A stretch of DNA of 12,030 bases from an uncultured Collinsella sp. GTDB lineage: Bacteria; Actinomycetota; Coriobacteriia; Coriobacteriales; Coriobacteriaceae. Every line of letters starts with the position of its first letter. Position 1 is the first letter of the stretch. A program made the position numbers and the translations under genes. The stretch is taken from the NCBI GenBank assembly GCA_900547125.1, contig URFU01000068.1, forward strand, positions 1 through 12,030, in the 5' to 3' direction. Under the pieces are notes generated by a model, which saw only the letters and a list, made by a program, of their open reading frames with translations, was not told where the DNA came from and did no database searches. Below are positions 1 to 6,001 of this stretch, piece after piece.

Positions 1-504
1 GCTCGCCTGGCCTATGCACTGGCGGCCGATGAGTGCGACATTACCCTGCCCGAGCTGGCGCAGCTGTGCGACGTGTTCTACATCGGCGGCACCAAGTGCG
101 GCGCGCTCTGCGGCGAGGCTGTGGTGTTCTGCGGCATGCACGCTCCGGCACATCCCATTCCGCGCATTAAGCAGCACGGCGCGCTGTTGGCCAAGGGCCG
201 CCTGACGGGTGTGCAGTTTGAGGCGCTCTTTACCGATGGGCTGTATTTTGAGATTGGTCGCCAGGCGATTGAGACCGCTCAGGCGCTGCGTCGCGTGCTG
301 CACGAGCGCGGCTACCAGTTCTTCTTGGAGACGCCGACCAACCAGCAGTTCGTGATTCTGCCCAACGAGGACATGGCCCGCATTCGCGAGCATGCCTCGA
401 TCGAGTACTGGGAAAAGTACGACGATACCCACACGGTGGTGCGTTTTTGCACCAGCTGGGCCACGACGCAGGAGGACATCGACGCGCTGGCGGCTGTCCT
501 GTAG
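1..504 (+). CDS. Threonine-aldolase-like PLP enzyme, C-terminal part
   Basis: The gene is cut by the left edge; 167 residues are visible, reading in frame 1 to a TAG at 502-504. The segment IGGTKCGAL (lysine at visible residue 32) matches the PLP-binding lysine motif of low-specificity L-threonine aldolases and related beta-eliminating lyases, which cleave L-threonine or allo-threonine to glycine and acetaldehyde in the cytoplasm. After the lysine come the family's usual small domain, including QQFVILPN, and a VVRFCTSWATT strand near the end. The C-terminus looks complete. A hairpin terminator follows 22 bases later, so this is the last gene of its transcript. The N-terminal half is not seen, so the exact substrate within the aldolase/tyrosine-phenol-lyase-like fold cannot be settled. 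Confidence 0.85.
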   Translation, partial: ARLAYALAADECDITLPELAQLCDVFYIGGTKCGALCGEAVVFCGMHAPAHPIPRIKQHGALLAKGRLTGVQFEALFTDGLYFEIGRQAIETAQALRRVLHERGYQFFLETPTNQQFVILPNEDMARIREHASIEYWEKYDDTHTVVRFCTSWATTQEDIDALAAVL

Positions 505-526
505 CCTGATGTAATGACGAGGGGCC

Positions 527-568
527 CCGCCTTGCGCTTGGATTTGGCGCAGGGCGGCCTTTGCTTTT
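527..568 (+). terminator. Rho-independent terminator after the aldolase gene
   Basis: An 11-bp stem pairs 527-537 with 547-557 (CCGCCTTGCGC with GCGCAGGGCGG, one G-U pair) around a 9-base loop. A T-rich run, TTTGCTTTT, follows to 568. It lies between the aldolase stop and the ribosome binding site of the GNAT gene, so it should separate the two transcripts. Confidence 0.75.
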
Positions 569-584
569 GGGGGAGAAGGGTTGT

Positions 585-1175
585 ATGACCGAGATGTCCG
601 AGCCGACGATCCGCCTGGCGACGCCCGAAGACGCGTCGGCGTTGCTTGCCATCTATGAGCCGTATGTGCGCCAGACGGCGATTACCTGCGAATACGAGGT
701 GCCGAGCGTTGAGGAGTTCGCCGGGCGCATCGAGCGTACGCTCAAGCGCTATCCGTATTTGGTGATGGAGCTGGACGGGCATCCGGTAGGCTATGCCTAT
801 GCGAGTCCGCTTAACAGCCGCGAGGCATACGACTGGTCGGTCGAGACGTCGATCTACCTGGCGCGCGACGTGCGCCACGGCGGGTTGGGCCGCAAGCTGC
901 ACGACGCGCTCAAGCAATGTCTGATCGCGATGGGCATCACCAACATGTGCGCGCTCATTGCCGTGCCGCACGATAAGGACGACGAATATCTGACGCATAA
1001 CAGTCAGGATTTCCATGCCCATATGGGGTATCGCCTGGTGGGCGCCTTCGACCGCTGTGCCCAAAAGTTCGGCCGCTGGTACGACATGTGCTGGATGGAG
1101 TTGGTCCTAGCCGAGCGCGTCCCCAACCAACCCAAACCAACCTGGTTCCCCGACCTCCCCAAACCTACCATTTAG
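585..1175 (+). CDS. GNAT N-acetyltransferase, phosphinothricin-acetyltransferase-like
   Basis: A 196-residue cytoplasmic acetyltransferase that would move acetyl from acetyl-CoA to an amine. It has the single GNAT domain typical of the Pat/Bar/MnaT group: IRLATPEDASALLAIY at the N-terminus, then WSVETSIYLARDVRHGGLG (about 84-102), which holds the acetyl-CoA-binding R-x-G-x-G-type loop, and HMGYRLVGAFDRCAQKFGRWYDM late in the domain, the conserved end of this group. ATG at 585 is chosen because GGGAGAAGGG sits 4 bases upstream; an in-frame TTG at 561 would place the start inside the preceding terminator. A proline-rich tail (NQPKPTWFPDLPKPT) follows the domain. Relatives acetylate phosphinothricin, methionine sulfoximine or other small amines; the native substrate here is unknown. 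It appears to be a single-gene unit. Confidence 0.88.
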   Translation: MTEMSEPTIRLATPEDASALLAIYEPYVRQTAITCEYEVPSVEEFAGRIERTLKRYPYLVMELDGHPVGYAYASPLNSREAYDWSVETSIYLARDVRHGGLGRKLHDALKQCLIAMGITNMCALIAVPHDKDDEYLTHNSQDFHAHMGYRLVGAFDRCAQKFGRWYDMCWMELVLAERVPNQPKPTWFPDLPKPTI

Positions 1176-1185
1176 GGACAGGTTT

Positions 1186-1419
1186 ATTTTGGCCGCTTTG
1201 TAGCGTCAATCCACCGCGAGAAGTACGGATTCACGCGTCTTTTGATGCGGATGGGCTTAATATGGCTTCGATTTGGGTCCGTTTGGCTTCGATTCGAACT
1301 AAGTGAGTAGACTTTTTGGCGCAGGTCGAGCACAAGGCGTATCTGCCTTAGTAAAACCGCAGGTCACAGAAGTGACAGTTTTTGGTGTGCTCGACAGGTC
1401 ACGAAAAGTCTACTCACTT
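1186..1419. repeat. 234-bp repeat, copy 1
   Basis: This stretch aligns without gaps to 9525-9758. Both copies open with ATTTTGGCCGCTTTGTAG and end with AAAGTCTACTCACTT. By eye the first 115 bases are about four-fifths identical and the remaining 119 are similar. The first part holds the direct repeat GGCTTCGATT; the second part is the inverted-repeat core listed separately. It starts 10 bases after the GNAT stop. No protein is encoded. Confidence 0.85.
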
Positions 1420-1421
1420 AG
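1299..1421. repeat. Inverted-repeat core of repeat copy 1 (MITE-like or structured element)
   Basis: The ends CTAAGTGAGTAGACTTTT (1299-1316) and AAAAGTCTACTCACTTAG (1404-1421) are perfect 18-base inverted repeats. Inside them GTCGAGCACA pairs with TGTGCTCGAC, and the middle holds GTCAC-AGAA-GTGAC. The whole unit could fold as one nested hairpin on either strand. No transposase or reading frame is present. No target duplication is obvious, so a mobile origin is possible but unproven. Confidence 0.75.
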
Positions 1422-1571
1422 ATTTGCGGTACTGGATATTCTGAGCAGGAACAGTTGAGCTTGGACGGCGCGTATTGCCAGGCGATGTTGGCATTTGTGC
1501 CATGCTGGCTTGAGATTTAATAAAACCGCAGGTAAAACGTTCATTAGGTACAGTTTGCCTCGTTTGGTGCG
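1422..1571. other. Gene-free stretch between repeat copy 1 and the minus-strand GntR gene
   Basis: Together with copy 1 this completes a gap of about 400 bases between two converging genes. No credible reading frame is seen. It contains a small hairpin (TGGCA-TTTG-TGCCA near 1489-1502) and the 17-mer AATAAAACCGCAGGTAA at 1519-1535, which recurs with one change at 2353-2369 on the far side of the GntR gene. No clear U-tract terminator for the minus-strand gene was found. Confidence 0.5.
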
Positions 1572-2294
1572 CTAGCCGATGGGCTCGGTGTATTTGGCGC
1601 GGTCGGTGCGCTGGATGCGCTTGGAGACGTGGAGCGGGCGGCCGTCGGTGTCGTAGACGTAGTCGGTGATCAGGATCAGCGCCTGCCCGCGCTCAACGTT
1701 GAGCAAAAACGCCTCGTTTTGCGAGGCGTAGCACACCTCAAAGGTCTTATGCCCCTGTGCCGGCGCGCGATGGAACTCCTGTCGCAGCGTGGCGTAGAGC
1801 GAACCGTTGATATCGCGATCGATGAGTGCCTCGAAGCTTGGCGGCAGATAAGTGGTCTCCAGGCACAGCGGCGCATCGTCCAGATAACGCAGACGGACAA
1901 GTTTGACGAGCTTGCTGCCCACGGCGGCGTCAAAGAACTTAGCTATGCTGCCGGCCGCCTTGGCAAAGCCCGAGTCCACGGTGCGCGTGGTGGGCTTCAT
2001 GCCCTGGCCTTCGACCTGCTTGGTATAGCTCGAAAACACCAGGTTGTTCTCGTGGAGCGCGGGCGTGTCGGCCACAAAGGCACCACGTCCGCGCTCGGTG
2101 CGAACCAGGCCCTCATCAACGAGCACCTTAAGGGCATGGCGCACGGTGCTGCGCGACAGCCCCGATTCGTCCATGAGCTCCATCTCGGACGGCAGCTTGT
2201 CTCCGCGTGCGTAGGTGCCGGCGGCGATGCGGTCGCGCAGCATGCCCGCCAGGCGCTCGTATTGGCTCAGTTTCTTTTTCGACGAAATGTTCAT
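1572..2294 (-). CDS. GntR-family transcriptional regulator, HutC/UTRA type
   Basis: A 240-residue DNA-binding regulator. Residues about 10-75 form the GntR winged helix (YERLAGMLRDRIAAGTYARG, KLPSEMELMDESGLSRSTVR, then HALKVLVDEGLVRTERGRGAFV). Residues about 90-235 form a UTRA effector domain (LVKLVRLRYLDDAPLCLETTYLPP, then ILITDYVYDTDGRPLHVSKRI). UTRA regulators usually sense a phosphorylated sugar or amino-sugar and are released from DNA by it; FrlR of the fructoselysine operon belongs to this family. The gene diverges from the first SIS-domain gene across a 205-base intergenic region, so that gene is its most likely target, along with its own promoter. The ribosome binding site before ATG is weak (AGGTTGG on the coding strand). 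It is not a close duplicate of the second GntR gene at 11126. Confidence 0.93.
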   Translation of the reverse strand: MNISSKKKLSQYERLAGMLRDRIAAGTYARGDKLPSEMELMDESGLSRSTVRHALKVLVDEGLVRTERGRGAFVADTPALHENNLVFSSYTKQVEGQGMKPTTRTVDSGFAKAAGSIAKFFDAAVGSKLVKLVRLRYLDDAPLCLETTYLPPSFEALIDRDINGSLYATLRQEFHRAPAQGHKTFEVCYASQNEAFLLNVERGQALILITDYVYDTDGRPLHVSKRIQRTDRAKYTEPIG

Positions 2295-2499
2295 GCGGCC
2301 AACCTATGTCTAACTTGTATGGTTTCTGAACCAAGCATGTATCTTACACGAGAATAAAACCGCTGGTAACGGATTGCCGAAAACCTTACCAACAAAATTT
2401 CTAGGACAAATATATCATACAACTAGTCGACATAACCAAAACATGTATGTAACTTGTATGCCATCGAGAGCATCAAACGAGAAGAAAGGCTGATGCGCG
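2295..2499. promoter_or_regulatory. Divergent regulatory region with operator-like repeats
   Basis: This AT-rich region separates the divergent GntR and SIS genes and must hold both promoters. TAACTTGTATG occurs exactly twice (2311-2321 and 2450-2460), one copy 16 bases upstream of the GntR start and one 39 bases upstream of the SIS start. CATGTAT occurs at 2336-2342 and 2442-2448, TGTATCTTACA (TGTA/TACA half-sites) at 2338-2348, and the reverse motif CATACAA at 2416-2422. The arrangement fits binding sites for the adjacent GntR protein. No clean -35/-10 pair could be fixed. Confidence 0.55.
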
Positions 2500-3492
2500 A
2501 TGACTACTCAGGAACAGGTTAAGGACGTCGTCTCCCAGGTTTTGGCTGACAAGGCAGACAGGGGCGGCATCAAGCGCGTCGTGTGGATTGGCGCCGGCGG
2601 ATCCAACGGCGGCAACTATCCTGCCCAGTACTTTATGGAGCACGAGGCCACGCAGGTCGTGAGCTCCAGCTACACCAGCAACGAGTTCGTGCACGCTACC
2701 CCGGCCTACGTCAACGAGAACACCCTGGCCGTCGTCGTCTCCATGCGCGGCACCAAGGAGACCATCGTCGCCGCCCAGGTCGCCAAGGACCACGGCGCCA
2801 GCACCATCGCCATCTATGTTGACGAGTCCGGCCTCACCGAGGTCTGCGACTACAAGATCCAGTATGACAGCCTGGCCGTCGACGAGTCCTGCATGGGCCG
2901 CACCAACTCCGCCGTCGTGACCATGATCGCCATGGAGCTTACGCAGCAGACCGAGGGCTATGCCGAGTACGAGACCGCTATGGCCGCCTTCGACTTGGTC
3001 GACCCCATCTATCGCAAGGCCGTCGAGTACACCCGTCCGCTCGCTGCTAAGTGGGCCGAGCAGAACGCCGACAAGCCCTGCATCAACGTCATGGCCCAGG
3101 GCCCGCTCTTTGGTGCCGCCTACGTCTTTAGCATCTGCAACGTGCAGGAGATGCTGCAGATCGACTCCTGCACCATCAACACCTGCGACTTCTTCCACGG
3201 CCCCTTCGAGATCCTGGACAAGCGCACCTCGCTGTTCCAGCTCATCAGCGTCGGCCGCAGCCGCTGCAACGACGAGCGCGGCATCCGCTTCGTCAACCAG
3301 TACGGTGGCGAGCGCGTCTATCAGCTTGACGCCAAGGAGCTCGGCCTCAACGACATCAAGGACAGCGTGAGCGAGTACTTCAACCACCTGATCTTTGCCC
3401 CGATCCTCAACAACGTGTATATGCGCGCGCTCTCTGCCGTCACCCACAAGGACTACATGACGCGCCGCTACATGTGGAAGCTTGACTACTAG
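2500..3492 (+). CDS. SIS-domain sugar-phosphate deglycase/isomerase, FrlB/FraB-like (SIS-1)
   Basis: A 330-residue cytoplasmic protein with two SIS (sugar isomerase) domains. The first starts at about 25 (RVVWIGAGGSNGGNYPAQYF) and includes SMRGTKETIVAA (81-92); the second starts at about 192 (INVMAQGPLFGAA). The signature DFFHGPFEI (230-238) and the end RRYMWKLDY match the FrlB/FraB/GfrE-F family, which splits 6-phosphorylated Amadori compounds. Glu217 and His233 are 16 residues apart, the spacing of the catalytic Glu214/His230 reported for Salmonella FraB. AAAGG at 2485-2489 sets the ATG at 2500. The gene stands alone, divergent from a GntR gene. It has CDF where the second SIS protein has GEY and E. 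coli FrlB has GEF before H-G-P, so its substrate may differ. A GlmS-like isomerase role is the alternative; there is no glutaminase domain. Confidence 0.85.
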   Translation: MTTQEQVKDVVSQVLADKADRGGIKRVVWIGAGGSNGGNYPAQYFMEHEATQVVSSSYTSNEFVHATPAYVNENTLAVVVSMRGTKETIVAAQVAKDHGASTIAIYVDESGLTEVCDYKIQYDSLAVDESCMGRTNSAVVTMIAMELTQQTEGYAEYETAMAAFDLVDPIYRKAVEYTRPLAAKWAEQNADKPCINVMAQGPLFGAAYVFSICNVQEMLQIDSCTINTCDFFHGPFEILDKRTSLFQLISVGRSRCNDERGIRFVNQYGGERVYQLDAKELGLNDIKDSVSEYFNHLIFAPILNNVYMRALSAVTHKDYMTRRYMWKLDY

Positions 3493-3529
3493 GGGATAGA
3501 GCGGCCTAACAGCTCGATGTCCTCATAAG

Positions 3530-3592
3530 TTGCGGTGGAATAGTTCTTGTTTGGGGGCTTGAAGCCTCTATTTAGGAACTATTTCACCGCAA
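3530..3592. repeat. Large palindrome downstream of SIS-1
   Basis: TTGCGGTGGAATAGTTC (3530-3546) pairs with GAACTATTTCACCGCAA (3576-3592), 16 of 17 positions matching, around a 29-base interior that contains a small GGCTT/AAGCC hairpin. No U-run follows, so it is not a classical terminator by itself. It may protect the 3' end of the SIS-1 message or be an extragenic repeat. Confidence 0.7.
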
Positions 3593-3597
3593 TCGCC

Positions 3598-3689
3598 AAA
3601 TGATCCGCTGGGGACGGAGGAAAACGGACCACTGACTCAGACCAGCCCCTCAGTGATCCGTTTTCCTCCGTCCCCAGCGGATCATTTTT
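3598..3689. repeat. Very long palindrome with 38-bp stem; possible bidirectional terminator
   Basis: Positions 3598-3635 are the reverse complement of 3650-3687 with a single mismatch, leaving a 14-base loop at 3636-3649. The arm contains GATCCGCTGGGGACGGAGG and AAAACGGA. A run of five T follows the right arm and three A precede the left arm. Flanking AATCGCC (3591-3597) and GGCGATT (3696-3702) could extend the pairing. The stem is far longer than an ordinary terminator, suggesting an extragenic palindromic repeat that may also terminate SIS-1 transcription. Confidence 0.8.
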
Positions 3690-3717
3690 CCGTTCGGCGA
3701 TTTGTGTCTTGAAAAAT

Positions 3718-3736
3718 GTATATAACGACTATAACG
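3718..3736. promoter_or_regulatory. Operator-like motif upstream of the DMT transporter
   Basis: TATAACG occurs twice, at 3721-3727 and 3730-3736. GTATATAACG (3718-3727) is the exact reverse complement of CGTTATATAC at 11077-11086, upstream of the second GntR gene. It lies about 40 bases before the DMT start codon, where a promoter and repressor site would be expected. The exact -35 and -10 hexamers are not clear. Confidence 0.45.
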
Positions 3737-3776
3737 TAGTACGAAACATATTGGAAATAATACCGAGGAGGCTGCG

Positions 3777-4859
3777 TTGAAGAAAAGCAATCTGGGCTAT
3801 GTGCTGGTGCTGGTCGCCGCGCTTATGTGGGGCAGCATCGGAATCTTTGTAAACGGCATCTCGGCCATGGGCGTTTCGTCCCAGAGCATGGCTGCCTTTC
3901 GCTTGTTGGTCGGAGCGCTTGTCTTGGCGCCGGTCCTGATGTTTATGGGCTGCCGTCCGGGTGAGGGGCCTACCGTGGCTCAGGGTCCCCTGGCGCTATT
4001 CAAGGCAAGCCCCAAAGAGCTCGTCCCCTGCGCACTTGTCGGTATCGTCGGCTTGGCCGTCGCCAACACCTGCTATTACGAGTGCATGGGCGAGGTGGGC
4101 ATGTCCACGGCCTCGGTGCTGCTCTACACCTCGCCGGTGTTTGGCGTCATGCTCGGCCGCGTGCTTTATCGCGAGGACGTGACCCCCAACAAGCTCGTTG
4201 CCATTGTCTTTAACATCGTTGGCTGCGTGCTTGCAGTGACCAATGGCGACCTTTCCGGTTTCCATTTTTCGGTTTGGGGCGTCACGTCGGGCGTGATTGC
4301 AGGTCTTTGTGGTGCGTCGCTCGCGGTGTTTAGCCGGATAGCAACCAAGACGGTCCACCCGCTGGCTGTCACGTTTTGGGGCTTTGTTTTTGGCGGTGCG
4401 GTTATGGCAGCTATTACGGCTCCGTGGCCGGATGTCGCCGCGGCAATGTCGCCACAGCTGCTGCTGTTGTTCCTTGGCTTTGGACTCATCCCCACAGCCG
4501 TGGCTTACATCTTATATATGCAGGGTCTGTCCATGGGGCTCGAGACATCGAAAGTTCCCGTCGTAATGTCTTTCGAGACGGTCGTCACCGTACTGGTGGG
4601 CATTGGTGTCTATGCCGAGCCCGCCGGTGCGATCAAGGTTCTGGGCATTGTGCTGGTGCTCGCGTCCATCCTGATTATGAACACCGACTTCTCTAAGCTG
4701 CGCAACAGTGTGTTTGTCGGTCATGTCATTGAGAGCATGACCTTTAAGCCCAACGCGTGGTGGACGGAGAAATCGCAGGACATGGATCTGTTTAAGGAGC
4801 GCACCGGCATCGCGCTGGAGCCCACCGTGCAGGAAAGCCCCTGGTACTTCGTGCGATAA
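3777..4859 (+). CDS. DMT-superfamily (EamA) transporter
   Basis: A 360-residue inner-membrane protein with two EamA repeats of about five helices each. The first (residues 5-155) opens with YVLVLVAALMWGSIGIFVNG; the second (about 165-300) contains SVWGVTSGVIAGLCGASLAV and ends with VLGIVLVLASILIMN. Members export amino acids, metabolites or drugs, or import nucleotide sugars; the cargo cannot be read from sequence. The start is TTG at 3777, placed by GAGGAGG 5 bases upstream. A hydrophilic tail of about 55 residues (MTFKPNAWWTEKSQDMDLF onward) follows the last helix, longer than the usual DMT length of about 300. The gene sits between a deglycase-like SIS gene and the PTS operon and shares an ATAACG promoter motif with the PTS, so export of an amino acid released by the SIS enzymes is a reasonable guess. 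Confidence 0.9.
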   Translation: MKKSNLGYVLVLVAALMWGSIGIFVNGISAMGVSSQSMAAFRLLVGALVLAPVLMFMGCRPGEGPTVAQGPLALFKASPKELVPCALVGIVGLAVANTCYYECMGEVGMSTASVLLYTSPVFGVMLGRVLYREDVTPNKLVAIVFNIVGCVLAVTNGDLSGFHFSVWGVTSGVIAGLCGASLAVFSRIATKTVHPLAVTFWGFVFGGAVMAAITAPWPDVAAAMSPQLLLLFLGFGLIPTAVAYILYMQGLSMGLETSKVPVVMSFETVVTVLVGIGVYAEPAGAIKVLGIVLVLASILIMNTDFSKLRNSVFVGHVIESMTFKPNAWWTEKSQDMDLFKERTGIALEPTVQESPWYFVR

Positions 4860-5006
4860 GGGATAGGCGAGGCGTCTGATCGGGCACCGCCTGGCCAGCG
4901 CCGGTCCACCCTGCGCCAACGTTTCAAGTACGTTAAACCCGTCAACGGTCGATTTTCACCCGCGAACGGTCTTTATACTAATTAGCAATATAAGCAACGT
5001 ATAAGA

Positions 5007-5025
5007 CGTTATAATGACCATAACG
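5007..5025 (+). promoter_or_regulatory. PTS operon promoter -10 with overlapping inverted-repeat operator
   Basis: CGTTAT (5007-5012) and ATAACG (5020-5025) form an inverted repeat with a 7-base spacer. TATAAT at 5010-5015 inside it is a good -10 box; the -35 is weak. A repressor bound here would cover the -10 and transcription start. The same half-site is found upstream of the DMT gene and the second GntR gene. ACGTATAAGACGT just upstream (4998-5010) may be a second site. The rest of the 4860-5041 gap shows nothing clear. Confidence 0.55.
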
Positions 5026-5041
5026 AAAAGGAGGAGGCAAG

Positions 5042-5965
5042 ATGAATCAGATCATTCTCGCATCTCATGGCGGCCTGGCCGCAGGCGCCAAAGACACGCT
5101 CGAGATGGTTCTCGGCGACGTGTCGAACGTCCACGTCGTGTCGCTTGCTCGTGACGACAAGGAGCCCATCACCAACAAGGTGGAAGCTCTGATCGCCACG
5201 TTCAACGCGGACGACACCGTCTATGTGCTGACCGATATGCTCGGCAGCTCGGTCAACAACAACATGGTCGAGCTTTCCAAGAATGGCACGAAGTTCACGG
5301 TTGTCAGCGGTTTCAACATCCCGCTGGCGCTCACGCTCGCTATGAGCCCCGTCCCCGTCAAGGGCGCCGAGCTCGCGGCCCTCATCAACGAGGCCCGCAC
5401 CGGTCTGACCAACCCCAACGCACCGGTCGAGGCTGCCGCGGCTCCCGCCAAGAAGGCCAAGGCGTCCCGTCACAGCTCCGGTCCCGCCAAGATCGTCCTC
5501 GCACGTCTTGACTACCGTCTGCTGCACGGCCAGGTCGTCTTTACCTGGACCACCAAGGTTCAGGCCGAGCGCATCATCGTCGTCGACAACGCTGCCGCCA
5601 ACGATGACATCAAGAAGGGCGCTCTTAAGCTGGCCAAGCCCCAGGGCGTGCGCCTGAACGTCTTCACCGTCGAGCGCGCCCTCGCCAAGATGGACAAGCT
5701 CAACACCCTCGGCGAGCGCGTCATGTTCGTCTTTGGCAACACGGCCGAGATGCTGCAGTTCTGCCAGGGCTACAAGCTCGACGCCATCAACCTGGGCGCC
5801 ACCGCCAACCACGACGGTGCCGATCAGGTCGGCGGCAAGGACAGCTCCGTCTTCCTCGACGCCACCCAGAAGGCCGACGTCAACCAGCTGCTCGACATGG
5901 GCATCAAGCTCTACGTCCAGCAGACCCCTACGTATCAGAGCGTCGACATCGACGCCAAGCTGTAA
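5042..5965 (+). CDS. PTS mannose-family EIIAB component
   Basis: A 307-residue cytoplasmic phosphocarrier that passes phosphate from HPr to the incoming sugar. Residues 1-120 are a mannose-type EIIA domain (IILASHGGLA) with phosphorylatable His9. Residues 121-149 form an Ala/Pro/Lys-rich flexible linker. Residues 150-307 are an EIIB domain with ARLDYRLLHGQVVFTW, where His162 is the second phosphorylation site. The A-B fusion matches E. coli ManX; many other mannose-family systems keep A and B separate. A strong site, GGAGGAGG, precedes ATG at 5042. It is the first gene of a three-gene operon with EIIC 36 bases and EIID about 840 bases downstream. The mannose family covers mannose, fructose, sorbose, N-acetylgalactosamine, gluconate-type and glycated amino acid systems, so the substrate is inferred only from the neighbouring SIS genes. 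Confidence 0.95.
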   Translation: MNQIILASHGGLAAGAKDTLEMVLGDVSNVHVVSLARDDKEPITNKVEALIATFNADDTVYVLTDMLGSSVNNNMVELSKNGTKFTVVSGFNIPLALTLAMSPVPVKGAELAALINEARTGLTNPNAPVEAAAAPAKKAKASRHSSGPAKIVLARLDYRLLHGQVVFTWTTKVQAERIIVVDNAAANDDIKKGALKLAKPQGVRLNVFTVERALAKMDKLNTLGERVMFVFGNTAEMLQFCQGYKLDAINLGATANHDGADQVGGKDSSVFLDATQKADVNQLLDMGIKLYVQQTPTYQSVDIDAKL

Positions 5966-6001
5966 TCAACCAGGCTTTTGCCTGACTGAAAGGAGAAGGG
6001 T

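Noticed and set aside
1088..1306. Small plus-strand open frame running from the GNAT gene into repeat copy 1
   Set aside because: It starts inside the GNAT gene in another frame, has no ribosome binding site of its own, and its end falls in the non-coding repeat with no matching frame claimed in copy 2.
1299..1421. Insertion sequence with transposase
   Set aside because: The terminal inverted repeats look transposon-like, but the 123-bp unit encodes nothing and no clear target-site duplication was found. It is kept as a repeat only.
2473..3447. Long open frame on the minus strand opposite SIS-1
   Set aside because: Its translation is dominated by Val, Asp, Gly, Leu and His, typical of the antisense of a high-GC gene. 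SIS-1 on the plus strand has clear family motifs and a ribosome binding site.
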